Below, piece by piece: positions 26,350-34,373 of a stretch of DNA of 64,000 nucleotides. The stretch covers positions 217,667 through 281,666 of the forward strand of contig JAITLQ010000015.1 of assembly GCA_031277795.1 (NCBI GenBank), given 5' to 3'. The stretch's first letter is position 1. Each line of letters begins with the position of its first letter. The stretch is from Arthrobacter sp. (GTDB taxonomy: Bacteria > Actinomycetota > Actinomycetes > Actinomycetales > Micrococcaceae). The notes under the pieces were generated by a model, which was not told the origin of the DNA, searched no databases, and was given only the letters and a program-made list of their open reading frames with translations. Position numbers and translations under genes: made by a program.

Positions 26350-27192
26350 CCGTTCCGCAACCTCCGCGCCGCAGCCCTTCCTGCCAAGCTTTCGCGCTCC
26401 TGGCTCCTCGTCAACGCCCTCAAGCCGGAGCTTTTCTCGGCGGCGCTCGCCTCCGAAGCGGACTCGGTCATCTTCGACATGGAGGCCCCGGTTCCGCCTG
26501 AGCAGAAGCAGGAGGCCCGCGACAACGTCATCGAGGCGCTCTCCTCCGGCATGAGCGGCTGGGTGCGGGTTAACCCGCCCACGTCCCCGTTCTGGGCCGA
26601 TGACCTCGCGGCGCTGACCAAGGTGAGCGGCCTGCGCGGCGTCATGCTCGCCGAGACCGAGAAGCCGGAGCAGGTCACGTACACGGCCATGCGCCTGCCC
26701 GCCGGCACTCCCGTGCTCGCGCTCATCGAGTCGGCGCTCGGCATCGAGAACGCCACGGCCATCGCCTCTGCCCCGGGCACGTTCCGCCTGGCCTTCGGCA
26801 TCAACGACTTCCGCAAGGACACCGGCGTGGGCGACGACCCGCTGGCCCTGGCCTACGCCCGCGGCAAGCTCGTGGTCGCCTCCCGCGTTGGCCGCCTGCC
26901 CGGCCCCATCGACGGCCCCGCCGCGCCCGCCGCGTCCTTCGCACAGGTCGCCGAGGAGTGCAACACGACCGCCATGATGGGCATGACCGGCAAGCTGTCC
27001 CTCTCGATCGAACAGGTGGACGAGGTCAACAAGGGCCTCTCGCCGAGCCCGGATGAGCTCAACTGGGCCCACGAGCTGCTGGACGCCCACGAGCACGGCG
27101 CCACGATGGGCGACGGCTCCTACCTGCCGCGCCTCAAGCGCGCGCAGAAGATCGCCGAACTCGCGGATTCCTACGGGCTCTGGAACGCCTGA
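26347..27192 (+). CDS. CitE-like aldolase/citrate lyase beta-type protein
   Basis: A 281-residue TIM-barrel protein of the HpcH/HpaI/CitE family. Visible are the N-terminal RSWLLVNALKPELF, the acidic site SVIFDMEAPV (about 37-47), VRVNPP (about 74-79), the metal-ligand strand VLALIESALGIENA (about 123-136), and LAFGINDFRKDTG. Stand-alone CitE-like proteins cleave or hydrolyse malyl-CoA, citramalyl-CoA or related acids. No citrate lyase alpha or gamma subunit is nearby, so it is not part of a classical citrate lyase. Confidence 0.8.
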   Translation: MPFRNLRAAALPAKLSRSWLLVNALKPELFSAALASEADSVIFDMEAPVPPEQKQEARDNVIEALSSGMSGWVRVNPPTSPFWADDLAALTKVSGLRGVMLAETEKPEQVTYTAMRLPAGTPVLALIESALGIENATAIASAPGTFRLAFGINDFRKDTGVGDDPLALAYARGKLVVASRVGRLPGPIDGPAAPAASFAQVAEECNTTAMMGMTGKLSLSIEQVDEVNKGLSPSPDELNWAHELLDAHEHGATMGDGSYLPRLKRAQKIAELADSYGLWNA

Positions 27193-27369
27193 GTCTCTCC
27201 GATCTGTTCAATGCTCGACGGCGGCCGGTCCCCTTGCGGGGGTCGGTCGCCGTTGGCGTTGCCGGGCCGGGGCGCGCACTGTGTAACGGCGTCAGGATGG
27301 TGCGGCGGGTGCCCTTGCGGCTCGCGGTCAGCCGCGTAGGGTGTGGGGCACAACGACGGAGGGGACACC

Positions 27370-27852
27370 ATGAGCGAGCAGAATCCGACCCCTGGCGCCA
27401 ACGGCGGGCCCGACGGCCCGGGGCAGGTGCCGCTCTCCGGGGTGGGCCCCGGTGGGCGCATCGGCGGCGCCGGACAACCCGGCTGGCCCGATGAGGCCGC
27501 GGCGGGCGCCCACGAGCTTCCGGTGCCGGTGGAGCCGATCACGCAGCTGGGCCCCGACGGGCGCCCGCTCGACCCGGGCTTCGCCGCCTATGACCCCGCG
27601 CTCGGGCCTCCGCCGGGGGCTGCCGTTCCCGCGAGCACGGGGCGCAAGGTGGGCGGCATCATCATGATCGTGCTTGGCGCCTTGTGTCTGCTCGGCTTCC
27701 TGGCCGGCCTGGCCAACCCGGGAGCCGGCACGCGCGGCATGGACGGCATCGCGATGACCAGCATGTTGATCGGCCGGATCCTGGTGGCGGTCGTCGGCGT
27801 GCTGTTGCTCGTCTTCGGCATCAGGCTGGTGCGGCCCAAGCGCGTGCGCTGA
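27370..27852 (+). CDS. Small membrane protein, unknown function
   Basis: A 160-residue protein starts at an ATG behind GGAGGGG. Residues 1-90 are Pro/Gly-rich and probably disordered and cytoplasmic. Two hydrophobic helices follow (about 97-117 and 132-153), with a short loop and a VRPKRVR tail. I do not recognise the family. It may be co-transcribed with the SRPBCC gene 71 bases downstream. Confidence 0.6.
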   Translation: MSEQNPTPGANGGPDGPGQVPLSGVGPGGRIGGAGQPGWPDEAAAGAHELPVPVEPITQLGPDGRPLDPGFAAYDPALGPPPGAAVPASTGRKVGGIIMIVLGALCLLGFLAGLANPGAGTRGMDGIAMTSMLIGRILVAVVGVLLLVFGIRLVRPKRVR

Positions 27853-27923
27853 GCCGGAGCTCGCACGCCGGGCCCCAGCGCGTCCGCTGACAAAGCGGCC
27901 GCGCACCCGTCATAGTGGTGCGC

Positions 27924-28397
27924 ATGCAGCAAGCGCCAGGAACCCTCGCCCCCGTGGCCCACCGCGTCATCGTTCCGGTACCGCCCGAGGCCGCCGATCG
28001 CGTGCTGACCACGCAGATCGGCGAATGGTGGCCCGTGGAGAGTCACGGGGTCTTCGGCCCCGGGGCCACCGTGGCGTTCAGGGCCGGTTCCCTCGTGGAG
28101 ACGTCGGCGTCCGGGGAGGAATCCGTGTGGGGCACGGTCATGGACCACGCCGCCGGGCGTTGGCTGGAGACCACGTGGCACCCCGGTGGCACGCCGGACG
28201 AGGCCACGCGGCTGTCCGTGCGTTTGGCCTCCGTGCCGGTGGCCGCGGCGGACGGAATGGTCGAGGGCACCGAGGTGCGGCTTGAGCACTCCGGCTGGGA
28301 GCGGCGGGACGACGGCCCCGAGGCGCGCGCCGACTACCACCGGGGTTGGCCCGTGGTGCTCGAGCGCTTCGCGCTGCTGACGGCGCGCTCGGCTTAG
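27924..28397 (+). CDS. SRPBCC/AHSA1-like protein
   Basis: A 157-residue START-like protein shows features of the activator-of-Hsp90 homology group: a hydrophobic first strand, IGEWWPVESHGVFGPG, a mid-domain LETTWHPGG, and the closing GWERRDDGPEARADYHRGWPVVLERF helix. These proteins bind small hydrophobic ligands or assist stress responses; the ligand here is unknown. CATAGT 7 bases before the ATG suggests a leaderless transcript. Confidence 0.75.
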   Translation: MQQAPGTLAPVAHRVIVPVPPEAADRVLTTQIGEWWPVESHGVFGPGATVAFRAGSLVETSASGEESVWGTVMDHAAGRWLETTWHPGGTPDEATRLSVRLASVPVAAADGMVEGTEVRLEHSGWERRDDGPEARADYHRGWPVVLERFALLTARSA

Positions 28398-28437
28398 CGT
28401 CCGAGCCGTTCCAGGTCCCCGGTGGGTCGTCAGCGGC

Positions 28438-29529
28438 TCAGCGGGCCAGGCGCTCGGCGCGGTACTCGCCCGGGGTCACGCCCTCGGCGGCCTTGAAGGC
28501 ACGGGCAAATCCGGAGGCGTCGGCGAAGCCCCAGCGGGCGCCGATTGAGGAGACGGGCCGAGCGGCCAACCGCGGGTCGGCAAGATCCGCGCGGCAGCCC
28601 TCGAGCCGGCGGCGCCGGATCCACGCGCTGGGCGTGCTCCCACGCTGGGAGAAGAGCTGCTGCAGGTAGCGCACCGAAACGTGCTGGGCCGCCGCCACCT
28701 CCTTGACGCTGAGCTCCGGGTGCCCCACGTGCTCGTCGATGTAGGCGCAGGCTGCGGCAAACACCACGTCGGCCGTGGGGACGCTGGGCTCCGGGCCGAG
28801 GCGCTGCAGGAGCGTGGCCTGGACCAGGTCAAGCACCGCGTCCACGGCGCGCGGCTCGGGATCGACGCCGCCCGTGCGCAGTGCGCGCCCGAGCCCGCCC
28901 AGGAGGCTCGAGGCCAGCGCGCCCAGGCCGTGCCGGCCCGAAATGCGCTCGGCCGTCAGCCGTGCCACCTGTGTGGGCGTGATCCCCAGCCGATCCCGCG
29001 GGATCATCAGCACGAACATGCTGAAGCGGTCCTCGAAGTCCAGCGAGTACGGGCGCGTGGTGTCGTAGATGGCGAGGTCGCCCGGCGTGAGCGCCGCCTC
29101 CCGTCCGTCCTGCGCCAGCACCGAATAGCCGTGCACCTGCAGGCCGAGCTTGTAGATGCCCGGATCGGCATGCGCGATGGTCGCGGCGTCGCGCCAGACG
29201 CGCACGGCGGTTCCGGCCACCTCCGTGGCGCTGGCGGCCCCCAGGTCTTGGCTCAGGAGGGCGCCCGAGAAGCCGGGGGCGGGGGGGCCGGAGGCGGGGC
29301 CCGCGGCTCCGCCGGTCTCCACGCGCCCGACGCCGCGTGACCCGGCCCCGGCGCCGGGCGAGCCGAGCGCGCGGGGCGAGCGGGCGTCGTCGTGCAGGGA
29401 AGCCTGGCCGCCCAGCGGCGTGGCGTGCAGCGGCACGAAGGCCTCGTTGACCGCCTGGCGCCACGCATCGAAACGATCGGGCGCGGCCAGCGCGCCGGCG
29501 TCGAACACCTCAACGGCACCTGCAGTCAT
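28438..29529 (-). CDS. AraC-family transcriptional regulator
   Basis: A 363-residue regulator has an N-terminal AraC-binding-like ligand domain (about 1-215, FDAWRQAVNEAFVPL and ALTPGDLAIYDTTRPYSLDF) and a C-terminal double HTH (about 255-355: ELSVKEVAAAQHVSVRYLQQLF and RPVSSIGARWGFADASGFARAFKAAEG). AGGAGGGG precedes the ATG. This domain pair is common in regulators of aromatic and alcohol catabolism. It is divergent from the GMC oxidoreductase and aldehyde dehydrogenase genes, which it probably activates. A Gly/Ala/Pro-rich insert at about 50-80 is unusual. Confidence 0.88.
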   Translation of the reverse strand: MTAGAVEVFDAGALAAPDRFDAWRQAVNEAFVPLHATPLGGQASLHDDARSPRALGSPGAGAGSRGVGRVETGGAAGPASGPPAPGFSGALLSQDLGAASATEVAGTAVRVWRDAATIAHADPGIYKLGLQVHGYSVLAQDGREAALTPGDLAIYDTTRPYSLDFEDRFSMFVLMIPRDRLGITPTQVARLTAERISGRHGLGALASSLLGGLGRALRTGGVDPEPRAVDAVLDLVQATLLQRLGPEPSVPTADVVFAAACAYIDEHVGHPELSVKEVAAAQHVSVRYLQQLFSQRGSTPSAWIRRRRLEGCRADLADPRLAARPVSSIGARWGFADASGFARAFKAAEGVTPGEYRAERLAR

Positions 29530-29569
29530 GGACCCCTCCTGGCGTGTGCTTCAAGTGTCGCATGCGCGC

Positions 29570-29583
29570 GTGATGCGCATCAC
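29570..29583. promoter_or_regulatory. 14-base palindrome between AraC and GMC genes
   Basis: GTGATGCGCATCAC is perfect and sits in the middle of the divergent promoter region; it is a candidate site for a dimeric regulator. Confidence 0.45.
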
Positions 29584-29698
29584 AGCCGTGCGCGTGGTGC
29601 ACACGGCGCTGCGCGTCAGGCCCATGCCGCGCGGGCCCGGCGGGTTCAGGCTGGTGGGACGCCGGGGACCCGCACCGGCAGCGACGGAGGAGAGAAAC

Positions 29699-31216
29699 AT
29701 GCCGCAGCAGGAGAGCGACTACATCGTCATCGGCGCCGGATCGTCCGGAAGCGCGCTGACGCGACGCCTCATCGACGCCGGGCACAGCGTGCACGTCATC
29801 GAGGCCGGCTCGGTGGACACCGACCCCAACATCCACAGCCCGCAGGGCTGGCCCGCGCTCCTCTTCGGTCCCAACGACTGGGCGGTCATGACCACCGAGC
29901 AGGAGCACGCCGCCGGGCGTCCGCTGTACTGGCCGCGCGGCAAGGTCCTGGGCGGTTCCTCCTCGCTCAACGGCATGATCTACATCCGCGGCCACCGCGC
30001 GGACTACGACGAGTGGGAGGCCGCCGGCAACACCGGCTGGGGCTGGGACTCCGTGCTCCCGCTCTTCAAGCGCTCCGAGGACCACGAGGACGGCGCCACC
30101 GAGTTCCACGGCGCGGGCGGCCCGCTGCACGTCTCCCGCCTGCGCGATCGCCACCCCGCCGCCCAGGCCTTCGTCGACGCGGCCGTGGCGCTGGGCCACC
30201 CGCTCACCGAGGACTTCAACGGCGAGATCATGGAGGGCGCCGGCTTCAACCACGCCACGATCAAGGACGGCAAGCGCCACAGCGCGTGGCAGGCCTTCGT
30301 GGTGCCGGTGCTGGACTCCCCGCTGCTCACCGTGACGACCGACGCTCTGGTGCACCGCGTGCTCATCGAGGGCGGCCGCGCCGCAGGCGTCGAGTACTCC
30401 GTGGGCGGCGAGGTGCGCACGGCCACGGCCTCCGCCGAGATCGTGCTCTCCGCCGGCGCCATCGGCTCCCCGGCCGTGCTGCAGCGCTCCGGCGTGGGCG
30501 ACCGCGCCGACCTCGCGGCCGCCGGCGTCGACGTGCTCGTGGAGCTGCCGGGCGTGGGCAAGAACCTGCACGATCACCTGCTGGTCGGCAACATCTACGA
30601 GTCGCCCTCGCCGCTCGTGCCCGGGCGCAACAACCTGCTGGAGTCCCAGCTCTTCGCCCACTCGCAGCAGACCGACGACGAGGCGCCGGACCTGCAGCCG
30701 CTTTTCCTGCACCTGCCGTACCCGACCGACGGCGGAGACGCCCCTGCGCAGGGCTTCACGATTGCCCCGGGCCTCGTGGCGCCGCGTTCCCGCGGCACGC
30801 TGCGCATCTCCTCCGCCGATCCGGCGGCCGCCGCGATCGTCGACCCGAACATCCTGGCCGAGGACTACGACGTCGAGGCGCTGGTCGACGCGGTCATCAT
30901 GTGCCGCGAGATCGGAGGGCACGAGGCGCTCGCGCCGTTCGTGGCCCGCGAGTACGTCCCCTCCTCCGCGCCGAGCAACCGCGACGAGATCCGCTCCCTG
31001 GTCCGGGCCTTGGCCGGGACCTACCACCACCAGGTCGGGACGTGCAAGATGGGCGTGGGCGACGACGCCGTCGTGGATCCCGAGCTGCGCGTGCGCGGCG
31101 TTCGGGGCCTGCGCGTTGCCGATGCCTCGATCATGCCCACCGTCCCTCGCGGCAACACCAACGCGCCGGCCATCATGGTCGGCGAAAAGGCCGCCGACCT
31201 CCTCCTCGGCGCCTGA
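29699..31216 (+). CDS. GMC-family FAD alcohol/choline-type dehydrogenase
   Basis: A 505-residue flavoprotein has the N-terminal FAD site YIVIGAGSSGSALTRRL (8-24), the GMC signature GGSSSLNGMIYIRGHRADYD (about 84-103), and a C-terminal catalytic GTYHHQVGTCKMG with GNTNAP, giving the His/Asn pair. The family oxidises primary or secondary alcohols such as choline, aryl alcohols or polyethylene glycol. The start follows GGAGGAGAG. The aldehyde dehydrogenase gene lies 40 bases downstream, so together they would take an alcohol to an acid. Confidence 0.9.
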   Translation: MPQQESDYIVIGAGSSGSALTRRLIDAGHSVHVIEAGSVDTDPNIHSPQGWPALLFGPNDWAVMTTEQEHAAGRPLYWPRGKVLGGSSSLNGMIYIRGHRADYDEWEAAGNTGWGWDSVLPLFKRSEDHEDGATEFHGAGGPLHVSRLRDRHPAAQAFVDAAVALGHPLTEDFNGEIMEGAGFNHATIKDGKRHSAWQAFVVPVLDSPLLTVTTDALVHRVLIEGGRAAGVEYSVGGEVRTATASAEIVLSAGAIGSPAVLQRSGVGDRADLAAAGVDVLVELPGVGKNLHDHLLVGNIYESPSPLVPGRNNLLESQLFAHSQQTDDEAPDLQPLFLHLPYPTDGGDAPAQGFTIAPGLVAPRSRGTLRISSADPAAAAIVDPNILAEDYDVEALVDAVIMCREIGGHEALAPFVAREYVPSSAPSNRDEIRSLVRALAGTYHHQVGTCKMGVGDDAVVDPELRVRGVRGLRVADASIMPTVPRGNTNAPAIMVGEKAADLLLGA

Positions 31217-31256
31217 GCGCCACCCCCGCACACGTTCGTAGAACTGGAGCCAACCG

Positions 31257-32678
31257 ATGAGCACCCTTCTTGAAGCGATCCAGCCGGCCGAGGGCGGCCG
31301 TACCATCCTCGACCCTGCCACGGGCGAGCCGGTCGGCCGCGTGGCCGAGCCCGGCGTGGCCGAGCTCGACGCCGCGGTGGCGGCGGCCCGCGCGGCCCAG
31401 CCAGGCTGGGCGGCGCTGGGCGACGCCCGCCGCGTTGAACTGCTCAACGCCGCAGCCGACGCGATCGAGGCCAACGCCGAGGAGCTGGCCGTGCTGCTCT
31501 CCCGCGAGCAGGGCAAGCCCCTCAACGGCCCCAACGCCCGTTTCGAGGTGGGCGGTGCGGTGGCCTGGCTGCGCGCGACGGCCGCCGTGCCGGTGGAACC
31601 CGAGGTGGTCGTCAACGACGATGCCACCTACGCGGAGGTGCACCACAAGCCGCTGGGCGTGGTCGGCGCGATCGGCCCGTGGAACTGGCCCATGATGATC
31701 TCCGTGTGGCAGCTGGCCCCCAGCCTGCGCATGGGCAACACGGTGGTCATGAAGCCCTCCGAGTTCACGCCGCTCTCCGTGCTGGCGTTGGCCCACGTGC
31801 TTAACACCGCGCTGCCCGAGGACGTGCTCATCGTGGTCCCGGGCGGCCGCGAGGTGGGCGAGGCCATCTCCCAGCACCCGGGCATCGACAAGCTGATGTT
31901 CACGGGCTCCACCGCCACGGGCAAGGCGATCATCCGCTCCGCCGCCGACTCGGTGATGCGCGTGACCATGGAGCTGGGCGGCAACGACGCCGGCATCGTG
32001 CTTGACGACGCCGATCCCGCGGCGATCGCCGAGGGCCTGTTCTGGGGCGCGTTCATCAACACGGGTCAGACCTGTGCCGCGCTCAAGCGCCTCTACGTGC
32101 CGGACTCGTTGTACGACGCGGTGTGTGAGGAGCTGACCAAGGTGGCGCAGGCGATGCCGATGGGCGTTGGCCTCTCCGAGGACAACGTCCTGGGCCCGCT
32201 GCAGAACAAGAAGCAGTACGACATCGTGGCGAACCTGGTGCAGGCGGCCAAGGACGGCGGCGGCCGCGTGCTGGTGGGCGGCGACCCGGACGAGTCAGCG
32301 CCCGGCTACTTCTACCCGACGACTCTCGTGGCGGACCTGCCCAACGACAACGCGCTGGTGGCGCAGGAGCAGTTCGGTCCGGCGCTGCCGATCATCCGCT
32401 ACTCGTCCTTGGACGAGGCGATCGAGATGGCCAACGGCCTGGACGTGGGCCTCGGCGCCTCGGTGTGGACGCCGTCCCCGGACCGCGCCCGCGAGGTGGC
32501 GCTGCGCCTCGAGGCCGGCACCGTGTGGGTCAACGAGCACGGCGCGATCGACCCGCGCGTGCCGTTCGGCGGCTCCAAGCAGTCCGGCTTCGGCGTGGAG
32601 TTCTCCAAGGCCGGCCTCCTCGAGTGCGCGCAGCCCGTCTCCATCAAGGGCGCCGCGGGGTCCTTCACGGCCTCCTGA
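31257..32678 (+). CDS. NAD(P)-dependent aldehyde dehydrogenase
   Basis: A 473-residue ALDH carries PWNWPMM, the catalytic Glu239 in MELGGNDAG, the nucleophile Cys273 in NTGQTCAALKR and the C-terminal PFGGSKQSGFG. It is most like the broad succinate-semialdehyde/betaine-aldehyde group; the substrate is presumably the aldehyde made by the upstream GMC enzyme. It ends the operon, followed by a strong hairpin. Confidence 0.92.
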   Translation: MSTLLEAIQPAEGGRTILDPATGEPVGRVAEPGVAELDAAVAAARAAQPGWAALGDARRVELLNAAADAIEANAEELAVLLSREQGKPLNGPNARFEVGGAVAWLRATAAVPVEPEVVVNDDATYAEVHHKPLGVVGAIGPWNWPMMISVWQLAPSLRMGNTVVMKPSEFTPLSVLALAHVLNTALPEDVLIVVPGGREVGEAISQHPGIDKLMFTGSTATGKAIIRSAADSVMRVTMELGGNDAGIVLDDADPAAIAEGLFWGAFINTGQTCAALKRLYVPDSLYDAVCEELTKVAQAMPMGVGLSEDNVLGPLQNKKQYDIVANLVQAAKDGGGRVLVGGDPDESAPGYFYPTTLVADLPNDNALVAQEQFGPALPIIRYSSLDEAIEMANGLDVGLGASVWTPSPDRAREVALRLEAGTVWVNEHGAIDPRVPFGGSKQSGFGVEFSKAGLLECAQPVSIKGAAGSFTAS

Positions 32679-32694
32679 GGCTTCATACTTTGAG

Positions 32695-32749
32695 CGCCCG
32701 ACGCCGGGTGGTGACCTTCCGCTGGAAGGTCACCACCCGGCGTCGGGCG
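32695..32749. terminator. 24-base perfect hairpin after aldehyde dehydrogenase
   Basis: Arms 32695-32718 and 32726-32749 with a 7-base loop start 16 bases after the stop; the arms contain ACGCCGGGTGG, a variant of the recurrent core. Confidence 0.8.
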
Positions 32750-32798
32750 TTTGCTTGGATCCCGGGGTGCACGGGCCCCGGGTGTCTGCGCGGGGTGT

Positions 32799-33128
32799 TC
32801 AGCCCCAGAAGAGGTTGTGTTCGTCGTCATCGACCGCGGCGAGGATCGTGCTCACGCGATCGGCCGGGGCGGTGGGTTCGTAGACATGGAACTCGCCGTG
32901 CTGGTCCGGCCACCACAGCGACCAGAGGTCTGTCGTGGCCGTGTAACGGAGGCGTGCGACAGCGGCGTCCTGCCACTCCGACTCGGGGGTGCGGCGATGG
33001 CCCTCGAAGATCGTGACGCGATGACCGTCAAACGTGGCATGAACGCGGGCACGGTCTGCGATGCCGGCCGGGACGTGAGAGGCGGCCCAGGCGTGGATCA
33101 CCTCGAGGTCTTGTTGGCGAATCGTCAT
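32799..33128 (-). CDS. DUF3024-like small protein
   Basis: A 109-residue protein contains EVIHAWAASHVP, VTIFEGHRR, ARLRYTATTDLWSLWWPDQHG and a FHVYEP strand, a pattern I associate with DUF3024. Function is unknown. An AAGACT box 7 bases before the ATG may be a leaderless promoter. It is downstream of the fumarylacetoacetate-hydrolase gene but separated from it by a strong palindrome, so it is probably an independent unit. Confidence 0.6.
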   Translation of the reverse strand: MTIRQQDLEVIHAWAASHVPAGIADRARVHATFDGHRVTIFEGHRRTPESEWQDAAVARLRYTATTDLWSLWWPDQHGEFHVYEPTAPADRVSTILAAVDDDEHNLFWG

Positions 33129-33240
33129 GAACAGCAGTCTTGCAGAGCGCGCGGTCCGGAGAACCAAGGATGTGCGCGTGAGGCACTGGCCGGCGTGCGT
33201 CGATTCGCTCGGGCCCTGGGTGATCTGCAACACCCCGGTG

Positions 33241-33281
33241 GTTGCACGAAACCCCGTGCAGTGCACGGGGTTTGGTGCAAC
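33241..33281. terminator. 41-base near-perfect palindrome
   Basis: Arms 33241-33260 and 33262-33281 match at 19 of 20 positions around one base, 11 bases past the stop of the minus-strand hydrolase. A terminator is likely. A further GTTGC/GCAAC pair lies just to the left. Confidence 0.6.
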
Positions 33282-33291
33282 GGACGGGGTG

Positions 33292-34140
33292 TTAGACGAG
33301 GCGGGTGTGCTGCACGCCGAGGCCCTCGATGCTGACCTCCATCTCGTCGCCCGCGACCATCCACGGGTGGCGGCCAGCCTCATTGCGGCGGCCCAGGGCC
33401 ACGCCGGCGGGGGTGCCGGTGATGATGAGGTCGCCGGGCTCAAGCGTGATGATCGTGGAGAGGTACGCGACGAGCGCGGCGGGGGAGAAGACCGTGTTGC
33501 CGACCGAATCCTGCTGGACCACCGCGCCGTTCAGGCGTGTGGTCAGCTGCGCGGTGGGGTCGAACTCGTCCGGCGTGACGACCCACGGGCCAACGGGAGT
33601 GGAGGCCTCCCAGATCTTGCCCTGCGTCCACTCGGCCGTGCGGCCCTGCCAGCCGCGCATGGAGACGTCGTTGGCGATGGTGTAGCCGGCGATGGCGTCC
33701 GCGGCCTGCTCCTCGCCGAGGCGGCGGCCACCGGAGCCGATGACGATGCCGAGCTCGCCCTCCCAGTCGAGGCGGTGGTCCTCGGCGGGGAACGCGATGT
33801 CGTCGTCCGGGCCCGTCAGGGTGAGCGCGAACTTCGCGAAGACGGTGGGGAACTTCGGGACCTCATTGCCGGTCTCCTTGATGTGCTCGTGGTAGTTCAG
33901 GCCGATGCACAGGACCTTGGCCGGGTTCAGGATCGGCTGCGCGAGCTCGCCGCGGGCCGGGGCCGGGAGGCGCTGTGCGTCCGCGGCCCGGGCGGTGGCA
34001 GCGGCCGCCTCGCGGGCCTCGGTGGGCGCCGCGAGGAACGCGCCGACGTCGGCGAAGCGCTCGAGCGGGGACAGGGTGCCGTCCTCGTTGACGAGGACGG
34101 CCTGGGTGGTGGCGCCGGTGCGCAGGGTCGCGAGCTTCAT
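33292..34140 (-). CDS. Fumarylacetoacetate hydrolase family protein (first copy)
   Basis: A 282-residue FAH-superfamily enzyme, typically a hydrolase, decarboxylase/isomerase or hydratase for aromatic ring-cleavage products. The core begins near residue 77 with VLCIGLNYHEHIKE. The metal-binding acidic cluster is LDWEGELGIVIG (about 127-138), and later motifs are GYTIANDVSMRGWQ and ITGTPAGVALG. The short form, without the full FAH N-terminal barrel, matches HpaG/YcgM-like proteins. The ATG at 34140 is chosen; a start 3 codons upstream is possible. A GGAAAC palindrome sits just before the start. Confidence 0.88.
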   Translation of the reverse strand: MKLATLRTGATTQAVLVNEDGTLSPLERFADVGAFLAAPTEAREAAAATARAADAQRLPAPARGELAQPILNPAKVLCIGLNYHEHIKETGNEVPKFPTVFAKFALTLTGPDDDIAFPAEDHRLDWEGELGIVIGSGGRRLGEEQAADAIAGYTIANDVSMRGWQGRTAEWTQGKIWEASTPVGPWVVTPDEFDPTAQLTTRLNGAVVQQDSVGNTVFSPAALVAYLSTIITLEPGDLIITGTPAGVALGRRNEAGRHPWMVAGDEMEVSIEGLGVQHTRLV

Positions 34141-34149
34141 GTGAATCAT

Positions 34150-34201
34150 GGAAACACGTTTCCGCTGGGTGGAGTGCAAGCGGTGTGATCGTGACCACAC
34201 C
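34150..34201. promoter_or_regulatory. Operator-like palindromes upstream of first FAH gene
   Basis: GGAAAC-AC-GTTTCC (34150-34163) is adjacent to the start codon, and GGTGTG/CACACC (34182-34187, 34196-34201) lies 20 bases further upstream. The first resembles GntR/LacI-type operators and would repress by blocking translation start or early transcription. Confidence 0.45.
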
Positions 34202-34373
34202 CTTTGCTGTGGTCGGACCCGGTTCGCGGCGGTGCGAGCGGAGCAGGTGAGACCGGCCCGCCCGGAGATCTTCTGCCCGCCCGGGGCGGGGTGGCGCGAG
34301 GCGCCCGAATCGCCCGGGTGACCGGGGGTGTTTCGGCTATATTCGCACCACATCACCCCGCCAAGGAGGACCA

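Noticed and set aside
29392-31627. Long open frames on both strands over the GMC oxidoreductase and ALDH
   Set aside because: Their translations are Arg/Gly/Ala-rich nonsense and they overlap genes with clear catalytic motifs.
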